Notes: generated by a model from the sequence alone, not told the origin. A stretch of DNA of 64,000 bases from Lunatibacter salilacus (GCF_009797935.1 NZ_VOLC01000023.1:1-64000), one strand, 5' to 3'. Positions 26,517 through 36,636 are shown, counted from the first letter of the stretch. A program made the numbers and translations.

Positions 26517-28529
26517 TTACCCCACTTTCTCCAGCACCAATACCGTGCGGTTGGTTAGATAAGTGCTGAGCATTTGATTTTGATTGGTGTAGTAGGAAAG
26601 GCTTTCATCTATCCGTCCAAAGCCACCAAATTTGGTGCTGTCCGAATTGAGCACCAAATTATATTTACCCATTTCGGGTGCCCTGAACCGATAATCGAAA
26701 ATGGACTGACTGGTATTGAAGTTAAAAATAAATATCAATCCTCCACGGCGGAATATAATGACTTTATTTGTCGTATCCATGTGAAGTTGTTCGGCAAAAG
26801 ATGCCTGGAGGACATTGTATTTTTTCACCAACCGAATCATGGCATTGTCCCAGTAAAGCAAAAATTTATATTTTAACTCCTTATTCTCGGCGAGGCTCCA
26901 CTGTCGTCTCGCATGCTGATAGCTCCAGTCGTTTCCTTCTCTTGGAAAGTCTATCCATTCCGGATGCCCAAATTCATTGCCCATAAAATTGAGATATCCC
27001 TCACCGCCCAAACTGATGGTAAACAGGCGGAAAAGCTTATGGTAAGCAATTCCCCTATCCACTACCAGGTGGCTATCGTTGACATGCATATTGAAATACA
27101 TTTCCTTATCCATCAGCCAAAAGGCAATGGACTTATCCCCTACCAATGCCTGGTCATGCGATTCGGCATAGGCGATGGTTTTTTCTTTGTATCTTCTTTC
27201 GCTGACCACTTTCCAGAATTCGAAGATATCCCAATCCTCATCCCGTTGATCTTTGAGTATTTTAATGAAAAAATCGGGAATGCCCATTGCCATTCTGAAA
27301 TCAAACCCAATACCCCCTTCCATCGGTTCCCGACAAAGGCCCGGCATTCCGCTGACCTCCTCCCCAATAGAAATTGCATCTGGCTTGATCGTATGGATCA
27401 ACCTGTTGGCCAATTGCATAAATATGATTGCTTCCTGATCTACATCATCGTTAAAATACTTGTCAAAATGGTCAAAGGTAACAAGCCCATGATGCACATA
27501 CAGCATGGATGTTACTCCGTCAAATCTGAACCCGTCAAAGTGAAACTCCTCCATCCAGTAGCGGATATTGGAAAGTAGGAAACGCTTTACCTCCCACTTA
27601 CCATAGTCAAACAATTTGGAATCCCATACTTCGTGATACCCTTTTGGACCGGCATGAAAATATTGATGGTCTGAACCGTCAAATTCATTTAGTCCCTCAG
27701 ACACATTTTGTACGGCGTGGGAATGAACGATATCCATAATAACTGCCAAGCCCATTCCATGCGCGGTATCCACCAGGTATTTTAGATCCTCGGGAGTTCC
27801 AAAGCGTGAAGAAGGACTATAAAAGTTGGAAACATGATATCCGAAGGATCCATAATAGGGATGCTCCATAACGGCCATCAGCTGAATAGCCGTATAGCCG
27901 TTTTTTTTAATTTTTGGCACGATAAGGTCAGCAAACTCCCGATAGGTTCCCAATCCCATTTTCTCCTGCCCCATACCCACATGGCATTCATAGACCAGCG
28001 GGGCCGTTAAGGCTTTCTTTGGGGAAAAATTTTTATCTGTCCACTCAAATTCCGCTTCGGGAAACCAAAGTTGACCGGAAAAATCCTTGCTTTCTTCATC
28101 TTGTACCACCCGGGTGATATATGCCGGGATACGGTCCAATGCTGACTCCGCAGTAACAACATGGACTTTGATCAGGCTTTGGTGCACAAACGATTGGCTG
28201 TATTCAGAGGCGGGTAAAAAGATTTCCCACACTCCCCACTCTTTGCGCTCCAACGGATGGGAGCTTCGGTCCCATTGATTGAAATCTCCTATTAAATATA
28301 GTGCCTGTGCTTCCGGTGCCCATTCCCTGTACACCCAGCCATTGCGTTCCAGATCCTTGTTGATACCAAAAAAGTGGTGGCCCTTGGCAAAGTCCATCAG
28401 ACTGTCTTCTGCCAGTTCTATTTCCAACAGGGCACGTTGAAAGCGAACAAACCGTTGCAGTATTTCTTCTTTGTAAGGAACCAGCCACGGGTCCTCTTTA
28501 ATAATGGCCAAATGAATATCTTTTTCCAC
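26517..28529 (-). CDS. glgB: 1,4-alpha-glucan branching enzyme
   Basis: This 670-aa GH13-family enzyme cuts alpha-1,4 chains of glycogen and reattaches them as alpha-1,6 branches. Domains in order are a short N-terminal region, a CBM48 module with EWAPEAQALYLIGDFNQWDR, a (beta/alpha)8 catalytic barrel and a C-terminal beta domain. The barrel holds the classic motifs DIVHSHAVQN, FRFDGVTSM (catalytic nucleophile Asp), SIGEEVSGMP (acid/base Glu) and YAESHDQALVGDK (transition-state Asp). The form resembles the eukaryote-like GH13_8 branching enzymes. No other glycogen gene is next to it. It is cytosolic. Confidence 0.95.
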   Translation of the reverse strand: MEKDIHLAIIKEDPWLVPYKEEILQRFVRFQRALLEIELAEDSLMDFAKGHHFFGINKDLERNGWVYREWAPEAQALYLIGDFNQWDRSSHPLERKEWGVWEIFLPASEYSQSFVHQSLIKVHVVTAESALDRIPAYITRVVQDEESKDFSGQLWFPEAEFEWTDKNFSPKKALTAPLVYECHVGMGQEKMGLGTYREFADLIVPKIKKNGYTAIQLMAVMEHPYYGSFGYHVSNFYSPSSRFGTPEDLKYLVDTAHGMGLAVIMDIVHSHAVQNVSEGLNEFDGSDHQYFHAGPKGYHEVWDSKLFDYGKWEVKRFLLSNIRYWMEEFHFDGFRFDGVTSMLYVHHGLVTFDHFDKYFNDDVDQEAIIFMQLANRLIHTIKPDAISIGEEVSGMPGLCREPMEGGIGFDFRMAMGIPDFFIKILKDQRDEDWDIFEFWKVVSERRYKEKTIAYAESHDQALVGDKSIAFWLMDKEMYFNMHVNDSHLVVDRGIAYHKLFRLFTISLGGEGYLNFMGNEFGHPEWIDFPREGNDWSYQHARRQWSLAENKELKYKFLLYWDNAMIRLVKKYNVLQASFAEQLHMDTTNKVIIFRRGGLIFIFNFNTSQSIFDYRFRAPEMGKYNLVLNSDSTKFGGFGRIDESLSYYTNQNQMLSTYLTNRTVLVLEKVG

Positions 28530-28570
28530 AAAATCGAAGTCAAAGGTTAAAAATCAATTCTATTAATCGT

Positions 28571-30034
28571 TTAACGGGGAACGTATTCCACTACTTTTTC
28601 CCCGGATGAAACCCATGTGTCTATGCCCCCTTCCAGGTGATATACCTTTTTAAAGCCTTGGGCAATCAACTTTTCCGCTGCCTTGGCACTTCTAGCTCCT
28701 ACTTTACAGTATACCAGGATCGGTTCTGATTTTTCAAGTGTTTTAGTACGCTCATCGAACTGGTCCGAGAGAAAATCTGCCTGGATGGCATTTTCCAAAC
28801 ACCCTCCACTCACTTCCCCGTCTGTCCTCACGTCCAAAACCGTTCCATACTTGTGCTCCATTGCAACTTTAAAATCTCCAGTAGATAATGGCACTACCTC
28901 CGATTGAAATTCAATTTCAGAAATATCCTTAGATTTCACAGGTTCAATCAGTGGATTTGATCTCACGTAGGATTGATTGGGAAAGATGACTTGATATTCA
29001 GAATTAATCCTGGTGTCAGGGAGATAATAGTCCGTACTGATCAGCTGGGCGCCACTGCTAAATGCATGATCCATTTTATTCCTATCGTTGGTTCTCGCTT
29101 CCCGGGTATCTGAATCCGCCCTCGTCCGTACCATAAATCCTTTTTTGACCAAACCTTGAATTTTCGCCTGGTCTCTCCCAGGATCATTCAGAATCATGAT
29201 TGCTGCCAAAGGATTGTCTTCCGATACGTTTACGAAAAACACACTCCTTTCCAAGGATGGGTCATTTTGAAGATAGGAATCCATTTTCTCGCCGCCTTCA
29301 TCCAAAACAAATACAAATTTCCCCTGAATTTCTTTAAGGTCGGGCCAGCCGATGGTCAAAACAGCCTCTGACAGAGATTCAAAGTCCTTTTTCAACTGGG
29401 CAGGGGTGAAGTATTTTTCTGGCGAAAGAGCGCTCTGAATCTCCTTCCCCAACAAATCAAATGCCTCTGAAGTAAACGGCAATGCTTCGGTAAAGCCACG
29501 CTCGGGGAAATTCTGATCCTTGGTATTAACAGTAATAAAAATGGGCAAATGGTTTGGATTAAGATCCGACCATGTTTTCAATTCCTCCAAGTAATCCCTA
29601 AAAAGGGGAAAATGGGATCTAAAATCAATATCCTGTACATGCATGACTTTAAAACCCGGCTGGTCGAATTTCTGGAGGTCAGCATAGGGTTCAGGGGTTA
29701 ACCCCCGCTGCTGGAGAAAGGCATGTCCTTTTGGCGTCGAAAAACGCCCTCCCTCCGGATCATGAAACACATCCAATTCCAAGACCCGTAAGCCTAATTC
29801 AAGCTGGTCCCAGGGTGAAATATGGCTGTAATCCAATCCCTGCATCGTTGCTGAATCGGTATCCATCAGGAGTTTTAATAGTGCGGGTTCTATCGCCAAC
29901 TTATAGCTATTATGACTGCCAATGAGTTGTAGGTGACTAATTTTTATGCTTGGCTCCACATCTTCTTTAGACCCTTTTTCACAAGCTGTTCCAAATAAAA
30001 GGACGAATGCCACTACCAAAAGCTGTTTTACCAT
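28571..30034 (-). CDS. Lipoprotein fusion of PI-PLC domain and rhodanese domain
   Basis: This 487-aa exported lipoprotein has a strong lipobox (FGTAC, Cys18). Residues about 35-350 match the calcium-dependent phosphoinositide phospholipase C-like family of bacteria, with IGSHNSYKLAIEP carrying the first catalytic His, LELDVFHDPEGG for metal and acid residues, and HVQDIDFRSHFPLF for the second His region. Residues about 375-487 are a rhodanese domain; its active Cys443 lies in VYCKVGARSAKAAE, and the usual DVRTDGE stretch precedes it. Both catalytic parts seem intact. The combination of a phosphodiesterase fold with a sulfur-transfer fold in one exported protein is unusual. The phospholipid substrate is not proven. 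Confidence 0.82.
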   Translation of the reverse strand: MVKQLLVVAFVLLFGTACEKGSKEDVEPSIKISHLQLIGSHNSYKLAIEPALLKLLMDTDSATMQGLDYSHISPWDQLELGLRVLELDVFHDPEGGRFSTPKGHAFLQQRGLTPEPYADLQKFDQPGFKVMHVQDIDFRSHFPLFRDYLEELKTWSDLNPNHLPIFITVNTKDQNFPERGFTEALPFTSEAFDLLGKEIQSALSPEKYFTPAQLKKDFESLSEAVLTIGWPDLKEIQGKFVFVLDEGGEKMDSYLQNDPSLERSVFFVNVSEDNPLAAIMILNDPGRDQAKIQGLVKKGFMVRTRADSDTREARTNDRNKMDHAFSSGAQLISTDYYLPDTRINSEYQVIFPNQSYVRSNPLIEPVKSKDISEIEFQSEVVPLSTGDFKVAMEHKYGTVLDVRTDGEVSGGCLENAIQADFLSDQFDERTKTLEKSEPILVYCKVGARSAKAAEKLIAQGFKKVYHLEGGIDTWVSSGEKVVEYVPR

Positions 30035-30085
30035 ACCGTAATCTTTTCAAAATTATTCCCTAATATATTTAAACTTTGGGCAAAA

Positions 30086-31063
30086 TCAGCATCTCGTGGA
30101 AAACTCTGCCCATAATGGAAGGTGATCAGAGACCCTCCAAGAAAGCTGCATAGGTGTCAATGACCTGTTCTTCATCACGTGGGGACCAAAATTAAATACT
30201 CCTCCTTGTAGGTATTTGATTGAAAGCTCAGGTATGTGCTGCTGATTTTCAAACCAGGCTATTTGGGTATAATACGTGGAATTTTTATCAAAAACAGTTC
30301 GTTTCAAAGCTTCCAAGTCCACTGGGACTTGGAGACCTGTTGAAGTAAAGGCCTGATATCTGGGGTCCCCCATCCTATCGATATTAAAATCTCCCAATAC
30401 AATTAGACTTTGGTCAAAGGAATTCATGTCGGTGGCCCAATTTTTAAGCCATTGGGCTATCCCTTCCAATTCGCCTGTTCTGTCGCTTGCCCGCTTGCCA
30501 TAAAGGACATGCAGGGTCACCAATACAAAAGTTTTATCCTCCACCTTAAACCCTACTGCATAGGGCGTCCTCGCAAATTGTCGGGAGAAGGCTCCCTCTT
30601 CAATACTTTCTATTTTTTCATTTGGCACCACCAATTCGCAGGCTAGGCCAGAGAGCTTTACCTTTCTGGTGTCAAATAGGAAGGCCAGCCGTTCATCGTT
30701 TCCCTCTGCCCCTCCACAGACATCCGTCAAAATAAAACTCCAGTGGTTTCCAAGGAGTTTCAGCATATGCCGAAAGGCTTTTAAATTTCCTTTGATCTCC
30801 TGAATCGCCACAATGTCAAACCGGGAAATAATTGCCCCAATCACTACTAACGATTGCAGGTCACGTTTAGGCGAGTCACTGTTCTCGGCCGCCCATTTTT
30901 CGGTCAGCCCACCAAACGCACGAATATTCCAGGTGCCAATAAGTATATTATGGTCTAATTTTTTGAAAGGAAGTGCGACATCCAGCACCTGATTCAGCTC
31001 TTCCATTTCATCCAGTACTTCCTGAGGAGGAGTTTCCGTAATTTTAGATTGGTTATTGCCCAT
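30086..31063 (-). CDS. Endonuclease/exonuclease/phosphatase (EEP) family protein
   Basis: The start is set at the ATG at 31063 (MGNNQSKITE), giving 325 residues; a start at 31099 would add a hydrophobic leader that does not belong. EEP enzymes cleave phosphodiester bonds in nucleic acids or phospholipids using Mg2+. Here LIGTWNIRAFGG, AIQEIKG (metal-binding Glu), VTLHVLYG, LGDFNID (catalytic Asn and Asp) and VSDHLPLWAEF (general-base Asp and His) are all present. No signal peptide is seen with the shorter start. It is next to the PI-PLC fusion, also a phosphodiesterase, but there is a 51-bp gap. Confidence 0.88.
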   Translation of the reverse strand: MGNNQSKITETPPQEVLDEMEELNQVLDVALPFKKLDHNILIGTWNIRAFGGLTEKWAAENSDSPKRDLQSLVVIGAIISRFDIVAIQEIKGNLKAFRHMLKLLGNHWSFILTDVCGGAEGNDERLAFLFDTRKVKLSGLACELVVPNEKIESIEEGAFSRQFARTPYAVGFKVEDKTFVLVTLHVLYGKRASDRTGELEGIAQWLKNWATDMNSFDQSLIVLGDFNIDRMGDPRYQAFTSTGLQVPVDLEALKRTVFDKNSTYYTQIAWFENQQHIPELSIKYLQGGVFNFGPHVMKNRSLTPMQLSWRVSDHLPLWAEFSTRC

Positions 31064-31162
31064 AATCGTCGGAATAATGTATAAAAAAACATTCTGCAAT
31101 TATATCAAACTGTCATACGATTCATTGGGAAAAGTCTGATATTCCCTAAATTTCCAAATAAG

Positions 31163-32413
31163 TTACCTCCAGTGCATATCCGCAAACTTCAAGAATTGCT
31201 GCCAATCGTAGCCAAGCAAACCGTGCCCACCATTACGGATATGATATCCTATATGTCCCATTACAGGCTGATTAACAGGAGGAAATTCAGTTGTTGGAAT
31301 ACCTGTTTTTTGATAAAGCTCATACACCGGAGAAGCTTCTACGCCTCCCAGAAACTCACCCCTTGGATCGGCCCACTTATCGTCCTCACCACTGGCGATA
31401 TACAATGGTCTTGGTGCCAAGGTAGCTAGCAATTGATGCTGGTCAACGGGGAGTTCGTCCTCACGCCTATTATATTGTCTAAAACTTTCGCTAAACCAAT
31501 GGGGAAAAGAAGTGTTGATCCGTCCTACGGTTTCCCCAAAACGTCTTCGGGAAAGGGCAGCTCCGCCACAACCGCTGTTGTTTGATATAATCATCGAAAA
31601 ACGTTGATCTGTTGCTCCTGCCCAAATAGCCGCCTTTCCCAAGCGAGAATGTCCCAGCACTGCCACTTTATCTGCATCTACTTCTGGAAGGGTAACGAGG
31701 TAATCCATCACCCGGGAAAGCCCCCAAGCCCATGCTGCAACGCTTCCCCAAGAAGATTCGTCGCGCTCCTGATCGTAAAGGGCATGAACTCCATTTTGAA
31801 ACCCGTCATCAAAATCTGGGTCTACATCGCCATAATACAAACTCGCCAAACCATATCCTTTTTCAACTATGTCTTCTGCAGGCCAATTTGCGGTTCGCAT
31901 ACCCCTGCTCTTTTCTGAAGCACGGTTGTTTTCAGATCCCAAATCATTATTATCCCTAATCCAGGATTGGGTCACCAACACATTTGCACCATCAGATAAA
32001 GTTTGATTTCCGTAGAAATTTAATCCCAAAAATATTGGTGCGGGAGTTTGTTGCCTTGGCAGGAAAAGTAACACATAGAGATCCACCTTCTTGCTTTTGC
32101 GATGAAGGGAAAGTTTTATTTCCTTCCGAATAAATTTGTCCGTTGCCACCGATGAAACCTCGGTGGCGGTAATCTCTCCGTCCCACTCCGGGCTTGTTCC
32201 ATATACCTCTTTGGAAAAAACACCAAGAATTTCTGCCCTGCGCTTTTCCCAATCTGCTACATTAGTGATAATACTACCGTCTTCAAACGCAATAACATTG
32301 GGGAGGGTGTAGAATGGGATCTTAGCTTCATCATAATTGGGAACAAACGCTTGGCTATAAGCGGGAATATTACTCGAGAAACAAATAATTAAAAAAAGAT
32401 ACAAGATTTTCAT
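31163..32413 (-). CDS. CE15-like glucuronyl esterase / acetyl xylan esterase-like hydrolase
   Basis: I start at the ATG at 32413 (MKILYLFLIICFSS), which gives a good signal peptide. The 416-aa secreted alpha/beta hydrolase has the nucleophile elbow GHSRLGKAAIWAG and the nearby SNNSGCGGAALSRR typical of CE15 enzymes. The catalytic acid and histidine are expected around ASGEDDKWADPRGEF and YHIRNGGHGLLGYD. CE15 enzymes split ester bonds between lignin alcohols and 4-O-methylglucuronoxylan, but many Bacteroidetes members have other substrates. The gene is isolated and divergent from tyrS, with about 170 bp between them. Confidence 0.85.
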   Translation of the reverse strand: MKILYLFLIICFSSNIPAYSQAFVPNYDEAKIPFYTLPNVIAFEDGSIITNVADWEKRRAEILGVFSKEVYGTSPEWDGEITATEVSSVATDKFIRKEIKLSLHRKSKKVDLYVLLFLPRQQTPAPIFLGLNFYGNQTLSDGANVLVTQSWIRDNNDLGSENNRASEKSRGMRTANWPAEDIVEKGYGLASLYYGDVDPDFDDGFQNGVHALYDQERDESSWGSVAAWAWGLSRVMDYLVTLPEVDADKVAVLGHSRLGKAAIWAGATDQRFSMIISNNSGCGGAALSRRRFGETVGRINTSFPHWFSESFRQYNRREDELPVDQHQLLATLAPRPLYIASGEDDKWADPRGEFLGGVEASPVYELYQKTGIPTTEFPPVNQPVMGHIGYHIRNGGHGLLGYDWQQFLKFADMHWR

Positions 32414-32546
32414 TGGGCCGTCAATTTTCAGAACAAGATAGGAAAAATGGATCAAATTTCATGTGTTTTCGGAAATTCTATGTGTATAAAACTTGAAGTC
32501 CCACAGCAATATCCCGCATTTTTTTCAATCCTTATCCTCCAAACCT

Positions 32547-32554
32547 TATATTTG
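32547..32554 (+). promoter_or_regulatory. TAnnTTTG promoter box upstream of tyrS
   Basis: TATATTTG matches the Bacteroidetes -7 element exactly and lies 30 bp upstream of the tyrS start codon. No clear -33 element is visible. Confidence 0.6.
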
Positions 32555-32583
32555 CCCCTTCATAAGAAACTTACTGCCGAAAA

Positions 32584-33876
32584 ATGACTGATTTTATAGC
32601 GGAATTGAAATGGCGGGGCATGTTGCAGGACATGACTCCGGGATTAGTTGATCACCTGAATAATGGGATGGGTGCTGCCTATTTAGGTTTTGACCCTACT
32701 GCTGATTCGCTTCATATCGGCCATATGGTGGGTGTGATGACGCTGGTACATTTTCAGCGGGCCGGACACAAACCGTTTGCCCTCCTAGGGGGAGCTACAG
32801 GAATGATTGGCGACCCATCTTTTAAGTCCGCCGAACGAAATCTATTGGATAAAAATACCCTGGATCATAATATAGATTGCATACAAAAGCAGCTAGCCAA
32901 ATTCCTACGCTTTGAGGATGAAACTCCCAACAAAGCTGAATTGGTTAACAATTACGACTGGATGTCCGGGTTTTCCTTTTTGGATTTCATAAGGGATGTC
33001 GGAAAATATATCACCGTCAATTATATGATGGCCAAAGACAGCGTAAAAAGAAGGTTAGAAGATGGAAACGGACTTTCCTTTACGGAGTTTTCATATCAAC
33101 TAATCCAGGGGTACGACTTCTATTATCTATGGAAAAATCGTGGTTGTAGCATTCAACTGGGTGGTTCTGACCAGTGGGGAAATATTGTCACTGGAACCGA
33201 ACTGATCCGCAAAATGGAAGGTGGTGAAGCTTTTGCCCTTACCGTGCCTCTGATCACCAAAGCTGACGGTACCAAATTTGGCAAAACAGAAGGCGGAAAT
33301 GTGTGGCTTGATCCCGAAAAGACATCTCCCTATGCCTTCTACCAGTTTTGGCTGAATGTCTCGGATGAAGATGCCTCCAAATATATCCGCATTTTCACTA
33401 CCTTGGACCAATCCAGCATCGAAGAGTTAGAAACCAAACATTTGGAGGCTCCACACCTAAGAATCCTGCAAAAAGATCTCGCCAAAGAGATTACGCTACT
33501 GGTCCATGGGGAGGGAGAACTTGAAATGGCTATAAAAGCATCCGATATCCTGTTTGGTAAGTCCTCCCTGGAAGACCTTTCGACCTTGGATGAACGCACC
33601 TTTCTTCAGGTCTTTGAGGGAGTACCATTATTGGAGGTAAACCAGAAACAGTTGGCTGCATTTCAAAATCTAATGGATCTATTGAGCTTTGAGAATTTGG
33701 TATTTTCCTCAAAAGGAGAAGCCCGCAAAATGATCCAAGGCGGAGGGGTAAGCATAAACAAAATCAAAATCAGCGATCCCAACATTTCTATAGAAGAGTT
33801 TCAGTTGCTCCAAAACAAATACCTCTTGGTACAAAAGGGGAAAAAGAATTATTATATTGTACAGGTAAACCAATAA
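32584..33876 (+). CDS. tyrS: Tyrosyl-tRNA synthetase
   Basis: This 430-aa class I synthetase charges tRNA-Tyr. The Rossmann domain holds HIGH at 44-47, and the KMSKS equivalent is KFGKT at 231-235, with [24 protein letters not shown] carrying the residues that recognise tyrosine. The C-terminal S4-like RNA-binding domain includes [16 protein letters not shown]. Length and architecture are standard. It sits 52 bp before the TetR-like regulator on the same strand, but this gene is a housekeeping one and likely has its own promoter. Confidence 0.98.
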   Translation: MTDFIAELKWRGMLQDMTPGLVDHLNNGMGAAYLGFDPTADSLHIGHMVGVMTLVHFQRAGHKPFALLGGATGMIGDPSFKSAERNLLDKNTLDHNIDCIQKQLAKFLRFEDETPNKAELVNNYDWMSGFSFLDFIRDVGKYITVNYMMAKDSVKRRLEDGNGLSFTEFSYQLIQGYDFYYLWKNRGCSIQLGGSDQWGNIVTGTELIRKMEGGEAFALTVPLITKADGTKFGKTEGGNVWLDPEKTSPYAFYQFWLNVSDEDASKYIRIFTTLDQSSIEELETKHLEAPHLRILQKDLAKEITLLVHGEGELEMAIKASDILFGKSSLEDLSTLDERTFLQVFEGVPLLEVNQKQLAAFQNLMDLLSFENLVFSSKGEARKMIQGGGVSINKIKISDPNISIEEFQLLQNKYLLVQKGKKNYYIVQVNQ

Positions 33877-33927
33877 TTGATTTATACCAAAATCACAAAA
33901 TTTATTGTTTACCTGTAGCGGTAAGCG

Positions 33928-34644
33928 ATGCCAATCTATATGGGGCTCTACGAAAGACAACAACGGGAAAAAAAAATTTTGGAAGCGGCCATTCGGTTGT
34001 TCTCGATTAAAGGCTTGCACTATACTACCATGCATGAGGTGGCACAGCAAGCCAAAATCAGCAAGGGGTTAACTTATTTTTATTTTAAAAGTAAAGAGGA
34101 TCTATACATGGCCATCACAAAAAAGGGGTATGATGAGCTCAAAGATGTCTTTAACAAGGCCTTGTCAAAGGGAAAGGACAATACAGGCTTTGAAAACATT
34201 TCCGATTTGGTGGAAAATTTTCTGGTATTTACCTCTGAAAAACGGCTTTTTTATGAGTGCATTCTTAATTTTTTAGGGTTAGTCAATCTGCATAATGATC
34301 CCGCAAAACAAGAGATGATTCCTACTTTGATATTGGAAAGTCCCTATTTTCAGAAACTTTTGCAAATCCAACACGACATTCCCGCAATAGGTGTTAAAAT
34401 AATATCGAAAGGCATTCGGGATGGTAGTATTCGTCCGGAACTTCAACCCGAAACCACATTTTATACGATATGGAGCATGTTGATTGGGTACGATCGCGTA
34501 AAGGGTTCTGTTGACTTTGAACCCAAGGACCTTAAAATCCATGCCGAAGTATGGAAAAACAGTTTTTTAAAGTTTCTGTTCGAAATGTTGAAAGGCACCC
34601 AATTTGCCCACAAATTTCAGCCAGTACAAGGACGTCTTTTTTAA
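33928..34644 (+). CDS. TetR/AcrR-family transcriptional regulator
   Basis: This 238-aa protein has a TetR N-terminal helix-turn-helix (about 5-55), with ILEAAIRLFSIKGLHYTTMHEVAQQAKISKGLTYFYFKSKEDLY. The C-terminal ligand pocket is all-helical and unrelated to well-known regulators. A possible alternative start is the Met 12 bp downstream. It is 52 bp after tyrS but is likely separately regulated. The controlled genes are not obvious; the small membrane protein downstream is a candidate. Confidence 0.88.
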   Translation: MPIYMGLYERQQREKKILEAAIRLFSIKGLHYTTMHEVAQQAKISKGLTYFYFKSKEDLYMAITKKGYDELKDVFNKALSKGKDNTGFENISDLVENFLVFTSEKRLFYECILNFLGLVNLHNDPAKQEMIPTLILESPYFQKLLQIQHDIPAIGVKIISKGIRDGSIRPELQPETTFYTIWSMLIGYDRVKGSVDFEPKDLKIHAEVWKNSFLKFLFEMLKGTQFAHKFQPVQGRLF

Positions 34645-34788
34645 TTTCAATAATTTATTCCTCAAATAATTCCTGTTTCAAATAAAATTTTTTAATATGC
34701 AAATATACAAAGGGGCACCGTTATTGCTCTCAAATTGTATACATTTTATCATATTTAAAATAACTATTCTTCTAAACCCCAATCGAGT

Positions 34789-34977
34789 ATGCCATTATAC
34801 ATAGGTGCTGCAATTATTTTAGCAATTGTGATTGCGTTGATCCTTATATTTCGATCAGTATTCAACAAAAAATCCTCTGATGTATCTAAAGAACAGGAAA
34901 TTTCATCCAAGGAAGTTCTGAAAAAAGAAGTTTCCGAATTTGATCCCGAAACCGGGGATAAACGGAAAGAGGATTAA
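34789..34977 (+). CDS. Small single-pass membrane protein
   Basis: This 62-aa protein has one membrane helix (IGAAIILAIVIALILIFRSVF, residues 5-25) followed by a charged, lysine- and glutamate-rich cytosolic tail (EQEISSKEVLKKEV). It has no known domain. The gene ends within a perfect palindrome that forms its terminator, which supports its reality. Function unknown. Confidence 0.65.
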   Translation: MPLYIGAAIILAIVIALILIFRSVFNKKSSDVSKEQEISSKEVLKKEVSEFDPETGDKRKED

Positions 34978-34987
34978 TCCTCTTTCC
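34964..34987 (+). terminator. Palindromic terminator at the end of the small membrane gene
   Basis: GGAAAGAGGA-TTAA-TCCTCTTTCC, a perfect 10-bp stem with a 4-nt loop that overlaps the stop codon of the upstream gene and lies before the convergent YihY gene. It probably ends transcription from both sides. Confidence 0.65.
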
Positions 34988-35033
34988 TAATTGAATGCCT
35001 ATTCAGTGGAAAACAATTACAAATTTGCAACCT

Positions 35034-36005
35034 CTATTTTTTGGAATTCTTTTGATTTTTCTTAACATAATTGGTAAAATCTCCATTTTCATCCAATTCT
35101 ATTAATTCTACTTTCACTGCCTGCGAGGAAGGTATGACATTACCCCCTACATTCTCAGCAATATAGTATGTGATCTGGGCACCAAATAGAAATATAACAA
35201 CCGAATAATAAACCCAAATGAGAACAACCACCAAAGAGCCCGCGGTTCCGTAATAATTGCCAACATCGGCATTTCCCAAATATAGGCCAATTAAGTATTT
35301 ACCCAGTGCAAAAAGAAGCATTGTAACAAATGCCCCCAACCACACATCTTTCCATCTAACACGGGCATCAGGGAGAATTTTGTACATCAAACCAAAAATC
35401 AAAACCATTAGTGATTGTGCCAGAATCACGTTAGCCACACCGGCAAAAACTAAAACACGTTCGTCAAACAAATTGCTGAAATAGTTTAAAACAATTACCA
35501 AGACAGCATCAGCTACTAACGAGACTATCAATAGGAACCCGATGGACGCCACCATGGAAAAACTCAGAAATCTGTTAACGGCAAATTTCAAAACACCTTT
35601 CTCAGGCTTTGGCTTGATATGCCAAATGTGATTTATACTGTTTTGAAGGCTTACAAAAACCGTGGTCGCACTGAATACCAAAATAGCGATACCCATCATT
35701 TGCGACCAAAATACCTGGTCCTCCAAAGTTACATTTCGCATAATTTCGTCAAGCGTCTCCACACTTCCCTGTCCTATGAGTTCTCCTATTTGACTCAATA
35801 GCTCTTCCCTCACATCGTTTTTGGAATAAAAAGTAGCCCCAATGTTTAGAACGATAATTAAAAGCGCCGGTAAACTAAAAATTGTGTAAAATGCAGTGGA
35901 GGCGGCAAAGGTCATGGAATCACTGCTGGCAAAATCTTTGACGCTATCGATAATGATTTGAAAAAACGTGAGTGACTTTAAGCGTTTTATCTGTTTCTTA
36001 ATCAT
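35034..36005 (-). CDS. YihY/virulence factor BrkB family membrane protein
   Basis: This 323-aa protein has about six membrane segments, including SMTFAASTAFYTIFSLPALLIIVLNIG, the first helix that marks the family, and GTAGSLVVVLIWVYYSVVIFLFGAQITYYIAE near the end. Members were once called RNase BN by mistake; their function is unknown. The C-terminus is charged and cytosolic. The gene is isolated between two convergently placed neighbours. Confidence 0.9.
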   Translation of the reverse strand: MIKKQIKRLKSLTFFQIIIDSVKDFASSDSMTFAASTAFYTIFSLPALLIIVLNIGATFYSKNDVREELLSQIGELIGQGSVETLDEIMRNVTLEDQVFWSQMMGIAILVFSATTVFVSLQNSINHIWHIKPKPEKGVLKFAVNRFLSFSMVASIGFLLIVSLVADAVLVIVLNYFSNLFDERVLVFAGVANVILAQSLMVLIFGLMYKILPDARVRWKDVWLGAFVTMLLFALGKYLIGLYLGNADVGNYYGTAGSLVVVLIWVYYSVVIFLFGAQITYYIAENVGGNVIPSSQAVKVELIELDENGDFTNYVKKNQKNSKK

Positions 36006-36070
36006 GGAGTTGTGGTTAAATTTTTCTAATTAATATGGGGAATTATTTAGACAATTTCAACCCCGCGGGA

Positions 36071-36628
36071 TCAGCGTATCCCCTGATCAGGGTACTTCCC
36101 CTCGACAGTGCGTCCAAAAGCCATCAATTCTTCAATTTGGGCATTCATTTCCCCATTGGGATAAAGGCAGGGACCAATACCGGCTATTTTATTTTTGTAG
36201 TCCAAATATCCTACCAAAATCGGGACTTCCGCGCCCAATGCGATATGGTAAAACCCGCTTTTCCATTTCGGTGCATGTTTGCGGGTACCCTCAGGAGTAA
36301 CCATAATCACCAGTTCATCCGACTCTTTCAACATCTGAATCATCGATTCGGTATAAGTCAACTTACGCTTTCCCGGTAAACGCTTGCGGTCAATTGAAAT
36401 TCCTCCTAACGCTTTTATCAACCACCCTAGAGGACCCACCATAACCTCCTTCTTGATTGTAAATTTTACAGGAATATCCATTAGGTAAAAAGCGGCCCGG
36501 GCATACAGCAAATCCCAGTTACTGGTATGGGGAATGGCTATTAAAACGGCCTTTTTCACACCATCAGGCATTCCCCCTTGAGCTTTCCAGCCTGTAATCC
36601 AAAAAATAATCCGTGCTAATAGTTTCAT
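36071..36628 (-). CDS. 1-acylglycerol-3-phosphate acyltransferase family protein
   Basis: This 185-aa acyltransferase of the PlsC type shows the catalytic HX4D motif as HTSNWD near residue 34 and the later glycine-rich VTPEGTR motif. It would transfer an acyl group to a lysophospholipid or related acceptor. It is shorter than PlsC and belongs to the small cytosolic group found across Bacteroidetes. It lies 8 bp after the patatin gene and may be co-transcribed with it. Confidence 0.85.
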   Translation of the reverse strand: MKLLARIIFWITGWKAQGGMPDGVKKAVLIAIPHTSNWDLLYARAAFYLMDIPVKFTIKKEVMVGPLGWLIKALGGISIDRKRLPGKRKLTYTESMIQMLKESDELVIMVTPEGTRKHAPKWKSGFYHIALGAEVPILVGYLDYKNKIAGIGPCLYPNGEMNAQIEELMAFGRTVEGKYPDQGIR

Positions 36629-36636
36629 CCCTGAGC

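Noticed and set aside
27140-27379. Second minus-strand frame inside the branching-enzyme gene
   Set aside because: Overlaps the known enzyme frame and has no homology pattern.
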